A DNA stretch of 33,641 nucleotides from Bradyrhizobium centrolobii (GCF_001641635.1 NZ_LUUB01000030.1:9010-42650); one strand, 5' to 3'. Shown: positions 15,993 through 24,162, counted from the stretch's first letter. Translations and numbers: made by a program. Notes: a model not told the origin generated them from the sequence alone.

Positions 15993-16787
15993 ATGCCCGA
16001 GACCGCCGCATCACGCCCCGCCTCGACGATCCTCCTGCTGCGCGACGGCGCGAAGGAGGTAGAGGTCTTCATGATGGTTCGCCATCATCAGATCGAGTTC
16101 AATTCGGGCGCGCTGGTGTTTCCTGGCGGCAGTGTCGATGCCGGCGACAACGAGATTGTCGCCCGGTCCGACCTGTATTCGGGCGGCGAGGGCCTCAGCG
16201 AGGCCGATCGCGGCTTCCGCATCGCCGCGATCCGCGAGACGTTTGAGGAGAGCGGCATTCTGCTGGCGCGGCTGAAAGGCTCGAGCGCGCCGGTCGATGC
16301 CAAACGCGCCGGCGAGATCGCGGAGGCGCATCGCGTCGCGCTCAACGAGCACAAGATCAGCTTCCTCAGCATTTTGGCCGACAACGGCCTTCAGCTCGCG
16401 CTCGATACGCTCGTGCCTTACGCGCACTGGATCACGCCGGAGGGCATGCCCAAGCGTTTCGATACCTGGTTCTTTCTCGCCGCCGCGCCGCCCGACCAGC
16501 TCGGTGCGCATGACGGGCGGGAGTCGACGGATTCGATCTGGGTGTCGCCGCGCGAGGCGGTCGAGGGCGGCGAGAGTGGCCGCTTCAAGCTGCCATTCCC
16601 GACCACGCGCAACCTGATCCGGCTCGCGAAGCAGGGGAGTGTCAATGCGGCGCTCGACCATGCCCGCGACATGTCCATCGTCACGGTGATGCCGGTGATG
16701 ACCAAGACCGAAAGCGGCCGTCAGCTCCGCATTCCGCGCGAGGCCGGCTATGACGGCGAAGTGTTCGAGGTCGGCGCCGTCGGCTGA
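15993..16787 (+). CDS. NUDIX hydrolase, NUDT19/RP2p-like
   Basis: A 264-residue NUDIX protein. The box is split: FPGGSVDAGD (residues 43-52) carries the glycine and RETFEESGI (81-89) is the REUXEEXGU half, leaving an insert of about 20 residues where the canonical spacing is 14. Such an insert in the box is known from the NUDT19/RP2p CoA and acyl-CoA diphosphatases, which fits the acyl-CoA genes upstream. The C-terminal half (PYAHWITPEGMPKRFDTWFF) is also typical of that group. The ATG lies five bases past the upstream stop. Hydrolysis of CoA or acyl-CoA to phosphopantetheine products is the inferred reaction. Confidence 0.85.
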   Translation: MPETAASRPASTILLLRDGAKEVEVFMMVRHHQIEFNSGALVFPGGSVDAGDNEIVARSDLYSGGEGLSEADRGFRIAAIRETFEESGILLARLKGSSAPVDAKRAGEIAEAHRVALNEHKISFLSILADNGLQLALDTLVPYAHWITPEGMPKRFDTWFFLAAAPPDQLGAHDGRESTDSIWVSPREAVEGGESGRFKLPFPTTRNLIRLAKQGSVNAALDHARDMSIVTVMPVMTKTESGRQLRIPREAGYDGEVFEVGAVG

Positions 16788-16833
16788 CACACTTCGATAC
16801 GCAGCGAATTATCGACGAGCACAGCCGCGGTAA

Positions 16834-16861
16834 GTTCCGTCCCTCGGGAGCAGGACGGAAC
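16834..16861 (+). promoter_or_regulatory. stem-loop just before the EamA start
   Basis: GTTCCGTCC (16834-16842) pairs perfectly with GGACGGAAC (16853-16861), with a 10-base loop. It ends seven bases before the ATG and takes in the only GGA-like ribosome-binding sequence. No T run follows. Confidence 0.45.
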
Positions 16862-16868
16862 GCGTGAC

Positions 16869-17783
16869 ATGGACAGCCGGCAGGATACCAACATCACCGT
16901 CGAGCTGGCACTGCTGGTCGCGCTCGCAACGCTCTGGGGCGGCTCCTACACCTTCATCAAGCTCGGCGTCGCCACCATTCCGCCGATCACCCTGATCGCG
17001 GCGCGCACCGCGATCGCCGGCCTGCTGGTGCTCGCAGCGATGCAGGCGCGCGGCATCAAGATGCCGACGGACGCCGCGACGTGGCAGCGCTTCGCCTTCC
17101 AGGCCGTGCTCAACAGCGTGATCCCCTGGACGCTGATCGCCTGGGGTGAGCGTCATGTCGATGCCGCGCTCGCCACCATCCTCAATTCGGCCGCGCCGAT
17201 TTTCACCTTCGTGTTCACGGCCATCGTGACCAGGCACGAGGCGACGACGCCGCGCAAGCTGGTGGGCGTGGTCGCCGGCATGGCCGGCATCTGCCTGATC
17301 GTCGGCGTCGATGCGTTCCATGACGTCGGCCGCGGCATCGTGGCGGAAGCAGCCATCGTCGCCGCCACCATCTGCTACGCCTGCGCCGCGATCTTCAGCC
17401 GCGGCTTCAAGGGCCTCGATCCGATGGCGCCCGCCGCCGGCTCGCTGCTTGCAGGGACGGCGGCCCTGATCCCGGCCTCGCTCGTGGTCGAGCAGCCCTG
17501 GACGCTGTCACCGTCGCTGAGCTCGGTGCTGGCGCTGCTTGCGCTCGCCGTCTTTTCGACCGCGGCGGCGTTCGCGATCTACTTCCGCCTGATCCAGACC
17601 CTCGGCTCGGTCGGCACCACCGCGCAGGCCTATCTCCGCGTGCCGATCGGGGTCGCCATCAGCGTCGCCTTCCTCGGCGAAACCTTGAGCCAAACCGTCT
17701 GGATCGGGCTTGCCTGCGTCGTCATCGGCGTCGCCGCCATGACGATCCCGGCCTGGGGCCCGGCGAGCGTCAAAACGTCCTGA
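16869..17783 (+). CDS. EamA/DMT-family permease
   Basis: A 304-residue inner-membrane transporter with ten predicted transmembrane helices in two EamA repeats (about residues 10-140 and 150-290). LATLWGGSYTFIKLGV in helix 1 and PIFTFVFTAIVTRHE at the end of repeat 1 are characteristic. The second repeat ends with FLGETLSQTVWIGLACVVIG. These drug/metabolite transporters commonly export amino acids or related metabolites, but the substrate is not predictable. It ends the co-directional block that starts at 7491. No strong ribosome-binding site is seen; a stem-loop occupies the region immediately upstream. Confidence 0.9.
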   Translation: MDSRQDTNITVELALLVALATLWGGSYTFIKLGVATIPPITLIAARTAIAGLLVLAAMQARGIKMPTDAATWQRFAFQAVLNSVIPWTLIAWGERHVDAALATILNSAAPIFTFVFTAIVTRHEATTPRKLVGVVAGMAGICLIVGVDAFHDVGRGIVAEAAIVAATICYACAAIFSRGFKGLDPMAPAAGSLLAGTAALIPASLVVEQPWTLSPSLSSVLALLALAVFSTAAAFAIYFRLIQTLGSVGTTAQAYLRVPIGVAISVAFLGETLSQTVWIGLACVVIGVAAMTIPAWGPASVKTS

Positions 17784-17916
17784 TATCGAGTGGTTAATCA
17801 GGGGGGAGGGGAAGGCGGCGGACTGCAATATTAAGGATATTCCGAGGGCCAAGGCATGTTTCCCCGGGGCCGCAATACGTCGTATATTGGGCCGCCAGGA
17901 GCCCGGTCCAGCACAA

Positions 17917-20604
17917 ATGTCCGCCGAATTGACGCCGAACCCCGAGAAGAAGCGCATATTTTCGCTTTCCATCGGCCAGCTCACGTTCGGCAGCTTCATC
18001 CTGGTGCTGGCGGTGATCATCGTCACCTCGACCGCGAGCGTGATCGCGATCCGGCATATCGATTCCACCTTCGCCGAGTTGCAGCGTCTACAGAGTGTCG
18101 GTGACCTCGCCGAGGACATCGACCGGCGCATGAACGAATTGCGGCTTGCCGCGCGCGACTTCGTCACCGATCCCGGCGCAGGCATCCAGTTCAAGCAGGT
18201 CGGCGAAGCGGCCGCGACGCTCAGCGACATCCTGAAGAAGACCCGCATCGAGCTTGCGCCCGAGCAGCAGGACATGATCGACGGGGTCACCGAGCGGCTC
18301 GCGACCTATCGCAGCGGGCTGGAGCGGATATCGACCCTGATCGACCGGCGCGCCCAGCTGCTCGCCGGCCTGCCGCCGCTGCGTGACCAGTTCGACGCGG
18401 CCGTCGCCGCAATTGCGGATCGCGAGCTCGCATCCCGCCTGTCGGAGGCGCAGAGCCGGATCGCGCTGGGGCTGCTCGCGCGCAATCCGTCCGCGGCCGA
18501 GCAGGCCGCGCAGAGCATGCGGACGATGGACATCACCGACGCCAAACTGAAGTCGGCCGTGAACGACTACGCCGAAGCCATCATCGCCGTCGCCGTCCGG
18601 GAACGGCAGATCGCGGATATCGATCGCGAGGTGCTGGGCACCGAGGGACGGCTGATCGGGCGCGTCACCGAGCTGCTGCGCGAGGTCAGCGCGCGGCGCG
18701 GCCATGTGCTGTCGCGCGACTTCGCCCGCACGCTGACGGAGGCGCGGTGGCAGAGCATCGTGCTCGGCACGATCGGCGTCCTGATCGGCATCGGCGCGGC
18801 GTTGTTCGTCGTGCGGCGGACCGTCCGTCCGCTCGCCCAGATCGCAAGGTCGATCCGTGCGCTCGCGGCCGGAGAGAAGCAGACCTCGATTCCGTCGGCC
18901 GACCTCGACAACGAGATCGGCGACATCGCGCGCGCGGCCGAGGTATTCCGCCGCGCGCTGGAGGAAGCTGACATGGCGCGCGAGGCGGCGGTGCGCGCGC
19001 TGACCGAGCAGCGTCTCGCCGAGGAGAGCTACCGCAAGCTGTTCGAGGGCTCGGTCGACGGCATCTACGTCACGACCCCGGCCGGAGACCTCCTCAACGC
19101 CAATCCGGCACTGGCGCGGATGATGGGCTACGACAGCCCGCAGCATCTCATCGACAGCATCAACGACATCGCCCACACGATCTACGTCCATCCCGAGGCC
19201 CGCGAAGAATATCAGCGGCTGATGGAGCGCGACGGCATGGTGCGCGAGTTCGAGTACCAGGTGCGCCAGCGCAGCGGCAACATCCTGTGGCTCTCCGACA
19301 GCGCGACCGGCGTGCGGGACGAGCAGGGCAGGATCGTTCGCTACGAGGGCACGCTGCGCGACATCACGGACCAGAAGCGCGCGGAAGACGCCATCGCCGA
19401 AGGCCGGCGCCTGTTGCAGCAGGTCATCGACACCGTGCCGGCCGTCATCAACGTCAAGGACCGCGATCTGCGCTACGTGCTGATGAACCGCTACATGGCC
19501 GGCATCTTCGGCATCGAGCCCGGCGACGCGCTCGGTCGCACCACCGCCGACCTGATGTCGCGTTACGGTGCCGCCAAGACCGACGAGAACGACAAGAGGG
19601 TGCTCAAGTTCCGCAAGGGGCTCGGCTTCTACGAGGAGGAGTACAAGGACTCCTCCGGCAACATGCGGCAATGGCTCGTCAACAAGCTGCCGCTGCTCGA
19701 TACCGAAGGCGAGATCGAGCGCATCGTCACCGTGGCGCTCGACATCGGCGAACGCAAGCGCGGCGAGCAGGAGATGCGCAAGGCAAAGGAGGCCGCCGAG
19801 ACCGCGCTGCGCAATCTGCGCGAGACCCAGGCTTCGCTGATCGAAGCGGAGAAGCTCGCGGCGCTCGGGCGGCTGGTCGCCGGCGTCGCGCATGAGGTCA
19901 ACAATCCCGTCGGCATCAGCCTCACGGTCGCCTCCGCGCTCGAGCGCAAGACCGCGATGTTCAGCGCCGACGTCGAGCGAGGCGAACTGCGCCGCTCGAC
20001 GCTCAACGATTATCTCAACACCAGCCGCGATGCGTCCTCGCAGCTCGTCGCCAATCTCAACCGTGCCGCCGAGCTGATCCAGTCGTTCAAGCAGGTCGCG
20101 GCCGACCGCAACTATTCGGATCAGCGCACCTTCGACCTTGCCGACCTCACCGAGCAGGTAGTGTTGAGCCTGCGGCCGGGCCTTCGCAAGCACAATCTGA
20201 CGCTCAATGTCGAGTGTCAGCCCGATCTGACCATGAACAGCTATCCCGGCCCGTACGGCCAGGTGCTGACCAACCTGTTCCTCAATGCTGTGGCGCACGC
20301 CTTCCCGGACGGGCGGCCGGGGATCATCGACATCCAGGTGCGCGAGTCCGGCAAGGACAATGTCGAGATCATCTTCTCCGACAATGGCTGCGGAATGAGC
20401 CTCGACGTGCGCCGCCGTGCCTTCGATCCGTTTTTCACGACGCGGCGCGACCAGGGCGGTACGGGCCTCGGGCTGCACATCGTCTACAGCATCGTCACCA
20501 ACAGGCTCGGCGGGCGGCTCGATCTGGATTCCGAGCAGGGCGGCGGTACGCGTATCCAGATGATCCTGCCGCGCACGGCGCCGATCGAGCAGGCGGCGGA
20601 GTAG
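17917..20604 (+). CDS. membrane PAS/HAMP sensor histidine kinase
   Basis: An 895-residue kinase. The first transmembrane helix spans about residues 20-46. A long helical periplasmic sensor of about 230 residues and a second helix near residues 278-300 (IVLGTIGVLIGIGAALFVV) follow. Then come HAMP (RRTVRPLAQIARSIRAL), a first PAS (YRKLFEGSVDGIYVTTPAGD, with a PAC ending RDITDQKRAED), a second PAS (VINVKDRDLRYVLMNRYMAG), and the dimerisation domain with H659 in GVAHEVNNPVG. The HATPase domain has NLFLNAVAHAFPDG, DNGCGM and GGTGLGLHIV. No response regulator is adjacent. ATG 17917 is preferred over an upstream in-frame TTG. An antisense frame of similar length is a GC-bias shadow. Confidence 0.93.
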   Translation: MSAELTPNPEKKRIFSLSIGQLTFGSFILVLAVIIVTSTASVIAIRHIDSTFAELQRLQSVGDLAEDIDRRMNELRLAARDFVTDPGAGIQFKQVGEAAATLSDILKKTRIELAPEQQDMIDGVTERLATYRSGLERISTLIDRRAQLLAGLPPLRDQFDAAVAAIADRELASRLSEAQSRIALGLLARNPSAAEQAAQSMRTMDITDAKLKSAVNDYAEAIIAVAVRERQIADIDREVLGTEGRLIGRVTELLREVSARRGHVLSRDFARTLTEARWQSIVLGTIGVLIGIGAALFVVRRTVRPLAQIARSIRALAAGEKQTSIPSADLDNEIGDIARAAEVFRRALEEADMAREAAVRALTEQRLAEESYRKLFEGSVDGIYVTTPAGDLLNANPALARMMGYDSPQHLIDSINDIAHTIYVHPEAREEYQRLMERDGMVREFEYQVRQRSGNILWLSDSATGVRDEQGRIVRYEGTLRDITDQKRAEDAIAEGRRLLQQVIDTVPAVINVKDRDLRYVLMNRYMAGIFGIEPGDALGRTTADLMSRYGAAKTDENDKRVLKFRKGLGFYEEEYKDSSGNMRQWLVNKLPLLDTEGEIERIVTVALDIGERKRGEQEMRKAKEAAETALRNLRETQASLIEAEKLAALGRLVAGVAHEVNNPVGISLTVASALERKTAMFSADVERGELRRSTLNDYLNTSRDASSQLVANLNRAAELIQSFKQVAADRNYSDQRTFDLADLTEQVVLSLRPGLRKHNLTLNVECQPDLTMNSYPGPYGQVLTNLFLNAVAHAFPDGRPGIIDIQVRESGKDNVEIIFSDNGCGMSLDVRRRAFDPFFTTRRDQGGTGLGLHIVYSIVTNRLGGRLDLDSEQGGGTRIQMILPRTAPIEQAAE

Positions 20605-20609
20605 CTAGT

Positions 20610-20734
20610 GCATGATCCGGAAAAGTGTGCAGCGGCTTTCCCTCGCGACAAATGCGGGACGCGTTTGCGCGGAGATCATGCTCAAACAATAACCCAAAGC
20701 GCGATGAGGATACGTCCCAACGTCATCGCGCTTT
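20610..20734. repeat. dispersed GCATGATCCGGAAAAG element with hairpin
   Basis: GCATGATC (20610-20617) faces GATCATGC (20674-20681), and AAAGCGCGATGA (20696-20707) pairs with TCATCGCGCTTT (20723-20734). This is a recognised-looking repeat of Bradyrhizobium and Rhodopseudomonas. The second hairpin lies between convergent genes and may terminate both. Confidence 0.8.
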
Positions 20735-21083
20735 AGTCCACGTCTGCAAGCTTGTGCAGTGTCGCGCCGAAAATCTGGCTGGCCTTGCCGACGAGCGCGG
20801 TTCCCGTCATTTCCGCACGCGTATTCGTGAAGGTGCCGCTGACGCCGATACCGACCGGGGCAGGGCCGCCGAACAGCGGATTGTCGTCGTTCCGCGGAGA
20901 GGTGTGCCGCTGCACCAGCACCTCGCCCTTGAAGGTGTTGTCCCTCACCTTGTAGCTGCCGGTGTAATAGAGATAGGCATCGCCGCCGAGGATCTTGCCG
21001 TCGCGGAAAAGAATCACGCCGCTGCCCTTGCCGACTCGACCATCGAGCAGCGTCACGTGAATCGAATAAAGGCCATTTTTCAT
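20733..21083 (-). CDS. GrlR-family regulatory protein
   Basis: A 116-residue protein opening MKNGLYSIHVTLLDGRVGKG. The pattern NGLYS, GVILFRDGKILGGDAYLYYTGSY and a following beta-rich half (KGEVLVQRHTSP, SGTFTNTRAEMTGTALV) match the GrlR family, eight-stranded beta proteins named after the LEE repressor of enteropathogenic E. coli. Many family members occur in rhizobia without a type III system nearby, and their role there is unknown. The longer frame to 21161 adds residues unlike the family, so 21083 is chosen (GGGACGTA upstream). No GrlA-like or secretion genes are seen in the window. Confidence 0.75.
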   Translation of the reverse strand: MKNGLYSIHVTLLDGRVGKGSGVILFRDGKILGGDAYLYYTGSYKVRDNTFKGEVLVQRHTSPRNDDNPLFGGPAPVGIGVSGTFTNTRAEMTGTALVGKASQIFGATLHKLADVD

Positions 21084-21342
21084 TACGTCCCGCAGCCGGC
21101 CCACCTTCGCCCCTTGGCGTACCGGTCCAGCTTTTATGCCAAAGCACGTTCGCCCGCGCAACGCGGCAGTTTTCTGGCCGGCAGCTTCGGTCGATGCCGC
21201 GAGCCGTAGTTGTCCCGGCTTGTGTGTGACGCGAATATGACGGTCTCATACTGAAGCGGGACCAGTCGTTGCGAATCAGAGTTGGCCCGCGAAATGCATA
21301 ACCATCATTGCACTGGCCGCGGGGTGCTGGAGCAAGACGAAC

Positions 21343-21840
21343 GTGACCAACTGGATCAATTCCGGCGGTGATGAGCCGCGTCTGTACGGTACGCGTCCCA
21401 CGAATTGCGAAGCAGAACGGCGGAGAGTTGGCCGCGCGACACGCTGGCGTAGCGCGCGCGGGCTGGGCTGCGTGTTCCTCCTGCTTGCGCTCGCCGCGCC
21501 CTTCGGACACGCGCGCGATCGCGGCCAGTTCGTCAACACCAATGCCGACCTGAAGGCCTGGTTCGACGGACTACGAAGCGGCAAGGGACCATGTTGCTCC
21601 GATGCTGACGGTTCGGCGATCTCGGACTCCGACTGGGAGAGCAAGGACGGGCACTATCGTGTCCGCGTCCCGCGCTATGACTATGTGACCGGCGGCCAGC
21701 AGCAGGAACTCGTCTGGGTTGATGTGCCCGAGGAAGCCGTGATCTCGGAGCCCAACCGGGTTGGACGTACCATGGTATGGCCGATCTACGGCTACATGGG
21801 CGTCACCATCCGCTGCTTCATGCCGGGCAGCATGACGTAG
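21343..21840 (+). CDS. exported or anchored hypothetical protein
   Basis: The frame gives 165 residues from a GTG. A hydrophobic stretch (GLGCVFLLLALAAPFGHA, about residues 39-56) looks like a signal peptide, but it is preceded by an unusually long Arg-rich N-terminal region, and no in-frame ATG lies before it. The start is therefore uncertain, or the 5' end is degraded. The mature part contains a CC pair (KGPCCSDADG), VPRYDYVTGGQQQELVWVDVPEEA and a final Cys (IRCFMPGS), suggesting a disulfide-bonded periplasmic protein. I do not recognise the family, though similar proteins occur in Bradyrhizobium. It converges on the VOC gene. Confidence 0.65.
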   Translation: MTNWINSGGDEPRLYGTRPTNCEAERRRVGRATRWRSARGLGCVFLLLALAAPFGHARDRGQFVNTNADLKAWFDGLRSGKGPCCSDADGSAISDSDWESKDGHYRVRVPRYDYVTGGQQQELVWVDVPEEAVISEPNRVGRTMVWPIYGYMGVTIRCFMPGSMT

Positions 21841-21871
21841 TCTCGATGCGTAGAGCTCGGGCTTGGCCGAG

Positions 21872-21896
21872 CCTGATGCGGCCTTGCCGCGTCAGG
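21872..21896. terminator. hairpin between convergent genes
   Basis: CCTGATGCGGC pairs with GCCGCGTCAGG around CTT, giving 11 pairs with one G-U. It overlaps the stop codon of the VOC gene and lies 32 bases past the opposite gene. There is no clear T run. Confidence 0.5.
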
Positions 21897-22275
21897 TATA
21901 CTTCTTGTCGCGCTCGAGCAGTTCGATGGAGATGCCTTCCGGACCGCGGATGAAGCAGATTCGGACGCCGGGCCGGATCGTCGTCGGCTCGCGCGTGAAC
22001 TCGACGCCCTTGGCCTTGATCTCGGCGGCGACGGCGTCGATGTCCTTCACCGTGAGGCCGAAGTGATCGAGGCCCTGATGGGGGTGCGGCGGCGGCGGGC
22101 TGACGGCGCTTTCACCCTCCAGCGGCGCAATGAAGATCTTGGCACCGCCAAGGTTCACGTCGATCCGTCCCGGAGCGCGCACGATCTCGCCACCGAGGAT
22201 ATCCCGCAGCCAGGCCGCCGTGGCCTCCGGATTGGGGCTGCGCAGATGGACGTGATCCCAAGTGACGACTGGCAT
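21892..22275 (-). CDS. VOC-family (glyoxalase/dioxygenase-like) protein
   Basis: A 127-residue protein of the vicinal oxygen chelate superfamily with two beta-alpha-beta-beta-beta modules. Likely metal ligands are the His of WDHVHLR in strand 1, the His of LDHFGLTV opening the second module, and the Glu of SIELLERD near the C terminus. The surrounding text (SPNPEATAAWLRDILGGE, FIRGPEGISIELLERD) is typical of glyoxalase I-like lyases and isomerases of unknown substrate. GGGAGGAAATGAA precedes the ATG at 22275, ruling out the in-frame extension to 22344. No linked pathway genes are visible. Confidence 0.85.
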   Translation of the reverse strand: MPVVTWDHVHLRSPNPEATAAWLRDILGGEIVRAPGRIDVNLGGAKIFIAPLEGESAVSPPPPHPHQGLDHFGLTVKDIDAVAAEIKAKGVEFTREPTTIRPGVRICFIRGPEGISIELLERDKKYT

Positions 22276-22495
22276 TTCATTTCCTCCCGACGGGGGCTTG
22301 CGATGTTGCAGTGCATGATAGCGATCCCGGTCGGCGATCGCCACCGTCCTTGCCGGATTCGCATGAGCGCGGGAACCATAATTCGTCCGCTGGATTAAGG
22401 TCAGCAGTGGCCGAATCCATCATCGAAAAGCCGTCTCGGCCTGAGATGAAGCGCGACACTAGAGACATGCTTCGGCCGCTATCGGTGACGCACCC

Positions 22496-23086
22496 ATGAA
22501 CGCAGGGTTTGACCGGATCGGGTTGCGACGCTTCGCTGGGATCGGCGACCGTCTGGCGCGGGCCGCGACGATCGCAAGCGTTTCACTTGGCCGAAGCCTC
22601 CTGTGGCTCCTGGCAGCACTTGTTGTCGGATGCGGCGTTTGGATGCTGATGCCTTCCTCCAAAGGCAACAGCGCTCAAGGCGAGTCGGGGAAATCCGAGT
22701 TGGCGGCCGTTGATCCCGCTCCGGCCACATCTCCTTCTACTAACCAGGCCGGAACGGCTTCGGCACCCTCGGTGGCCCAAACCCTGGAGGCAGCGGGGCT
22801 CGATCGTCTTCGGATTTCCTCCCAGACCTGGCGGCGCGGCGGGCTTGGCTCAAAAGCTTTGGTGACCTTCACCTTACGCAACGACAATGATTATGCCGTG
22901 AAGGACCTCGAGATCGTCTGTGCCTTTACCCGGCGCGACGGCAGCCACCTGACCGATCGCAGCCGCGTGCTTCCCGAAACCGTGAGCATGAGGAGCCGCA
23001 AGACGTTTGCGCACGTCGCTGTCGGCTTCATCAACGTTAATGCCGATCAGGCCAAATGTTCCCTGGTAGCAGCGCGGCGCGCGTGA
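22496..23086 (+). CDS. membrane-anchored hypothetical protein
   Basis: A 196-residue protein. One N-terminal transmembrane helix (SLLWLLAALVVGCGVWMLM, about residues 34-52) anchors it. A Ser/Ala/Pro/Thr-rich linker (about 55-95) leads to a compact domain (LRISSQTWRRGGLGSKALVT ... AKCSLVAARRA) that looks like a small all-beta fold: KALVTFTLRNDNDYAVKDLEIVCAF resembles FxxLyD-type domains binding or presenting at the cell surface. Two Cys (EIVCAF and AKCSLV) could pair. The function is unknown. The gene is plus strand, divergent from the VOC gene. Confidence 0.75.
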   Translation: MNAGFDRIGLRRFAGIGDRLARAATIASVSLGRSLLWLLAALVVGCGVWMLMPSSKGNSAQGESGKSELAAVDPAPATSPSTNQAGTASAPSVAQTLEAAGLDRLRISSQTWRRGGLGSKALVTFTLRNDNDYAVKDLEIVCAFTRRDGSHLTDRSRVLPETVSMRSRKTFAHVAVGFINVNADQAKCSLVAARRA

Positions 23087-23178
23087 AGTGCCGCATGTCC
23101 CGGTAGCGGAAAAGTTACTGTCATTGCGGGCATAGATCGAAAAACTTGGCGGCGCCGTTGAACCGAACGGCCGGCGAA

Positions 23179-23203
23179 GGAACCAATTAAAGGATCGCCG
23201 GTT
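23179..23203 (+). promoter_or_regulatory. possible EcfG-type (general stress) promoter
   Basis: GGAAC at 23179-23183 and GGTT at 23200-23203 are 16 bases apart; the alphaproteobacterial EcfG consensus is GGAAC-N16/17-CGTT. One base of the -10 differs. It is about 47 bases upstream of the next start. Confidence 0.25.
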
Positions 23204-23249
23204 GAGGCGGAGTGCTCACGCATGGATGCGCGCGAGCGGAGCGATGCCA

Positions 23250-23717
23250 ATGCCCATCTTTCGGTATTTCATGTTCGTCGGTGGAGCGTTGCTCGCACTG
23301 TTATTGGCGGCGAATTTCGTCCTGCCGGCGCCACCTGCTGTGCAGGGTATTGCGACCGCAAGCAACGACCCGCCGCCGATCCGGATCCGGTCGGATCGCC
23401 ATCTGCCGGAACGAGTCGTGCTCGACACCAGCCAGCCGACGATTGCTGCGCCTGCCGTGCAGACGGCCGCTGTCGCCGCACCGCAGCCGGTGCAGGCGAG
23501 CGCGTCACCCGCCCTGAATGAAATGTCGGCGAAGGCGCGGGTGCGCGAGACCTTCGCGCAGTTCATCCCGAGCGAGCCGAAGTCAGCGGCAACCGCCGTC
23601 AAGAAGGTGCAGCCCAAGCGCAAGATCGCGAGGGCCCGGCCGGCGCAGCCGACCGGCAGGCCGATGATGCTGGTGGCCCAGCAGCCGCATTTCGGCTTCT
23701 TCAACATGACCTGGTGA
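23250..23717 (+). CDS. single-pass membrane hypothetical protein
   Basis: A 155-residue protein. Two ATGs (23244 and 23250) are near CGGAG at 23237-23241; the second has normal spacing and is chosen. One hydrophobic helix (FMFVGGALLALLLAANFVL, about residues 7-25) is followed by a long Ala/Pro/Val-rich, probably disordered region and a basic patch (KKVQPKRKIARARPAQ). The C terminus ends HFGFFNMTW. I recognise no catalytic domain; similar short anchored proteins are common in Bradyrhizobium. Function unknown. Confidence 0.7.
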   Translation: MPIFRYFMFVGGALLALLLAANFVLPAPPAVQGIATASNDPPPIRIRSDRHLPERVVLDTSQPTIAAPAVQTAAVAAPQPVQASASPALNEMSAKARVRETFAQFIPSEPKSAATAVKKVQPKRKIARARPAQPTGRPMMLVAQQPHFGFFNMTW

Positions 23718-23865
23718 GTGCCGCGATCCGCCCTTAGCGGGGCGGGCAGGGCTTTCTATTGTCAAGTCTCTCTGCTAATTCGAACACATCCGAACGGTAC
23801 GCTTGGCGATGGCTCACCCGCCGCCGATCAGGCTATCTCGGTGACCGGCCCGGCGTTGGGCCGAA

Positions 23866-23942
23866 GCGCTCGTAGCTCAGCTGGATAGAGCATCGGATTT
23901 CGATTCCGAGGGCCGGGAGTTCGAATCTCTCCGAGCGCGCCA
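23866..23942 (+). tRNA. tRNA-Arg (anticodon TCG)
   Basis: A 77-base cloverleaf. The acceptor stem is GCGCTCG (23866-23872) with CGAGCGC (23932-23938), then discriminator G and an encoded CCA (23940-23942). The D arm is GCTC/GAGC. The anticodon stem TCGGA/TCCGA closes the loop TTTCGAT, whose anticodon TCG reads CGA. The T arm GGGAG TTCGAAT CTCTC has one G-U pair. All expected invariant bases are present. Genes downstream look accessory, but I found no repeated 3' end of the tRNA that would mark an integrated element. Confidence 0.97.
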
Positions 23943-24051
23943 GTTTGGAATCCGCTATCGCCGCCCAAATCCCTCGATTCTTCGATTAAGCCGTCACGTT
24001 GTCCGAATTGAGCGCACTGTCTATGGTCCTCACCACGACCGGGAGGCTAAA

Positions 24052-24162
24052 ATGTCGAAAAGGTACGCTCCTCGTCTTTCCCTGAGGAGCAAAATGGTAG
24101 TTTCAATCTACCGTGGGGCCGCGTCGTCATGTTGCGCATTCCGGTTTGCCTCCTGTTTCTAG
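24052..24162 (+). CDS. possible 36-residue leader ORF
   Basis: It opens with ATG six bases after a strong GGGAGG (24041-24046) and encodes a basic start, MSKRYAPRLS. The stop at 24160-24162 lies 34 bases inside the next gene, in a different frame. That gene has no clear ribosome-binding site of its own, so translational coupling is possible. It could equally be chance; no homology is recognised. Confidence 0.3.
   Translation: MSKRYAPRLSLRSKMVVSIYRGAASSCCAFRFASCF

Noticed and set aside
18088..20478. 796-codon antisense open frame opposite the histidine kinase
   Set aside because: Same artefact of GC-rich codons; the plus-strand frame carries complete PAS, HAMP and HATPase motifs.
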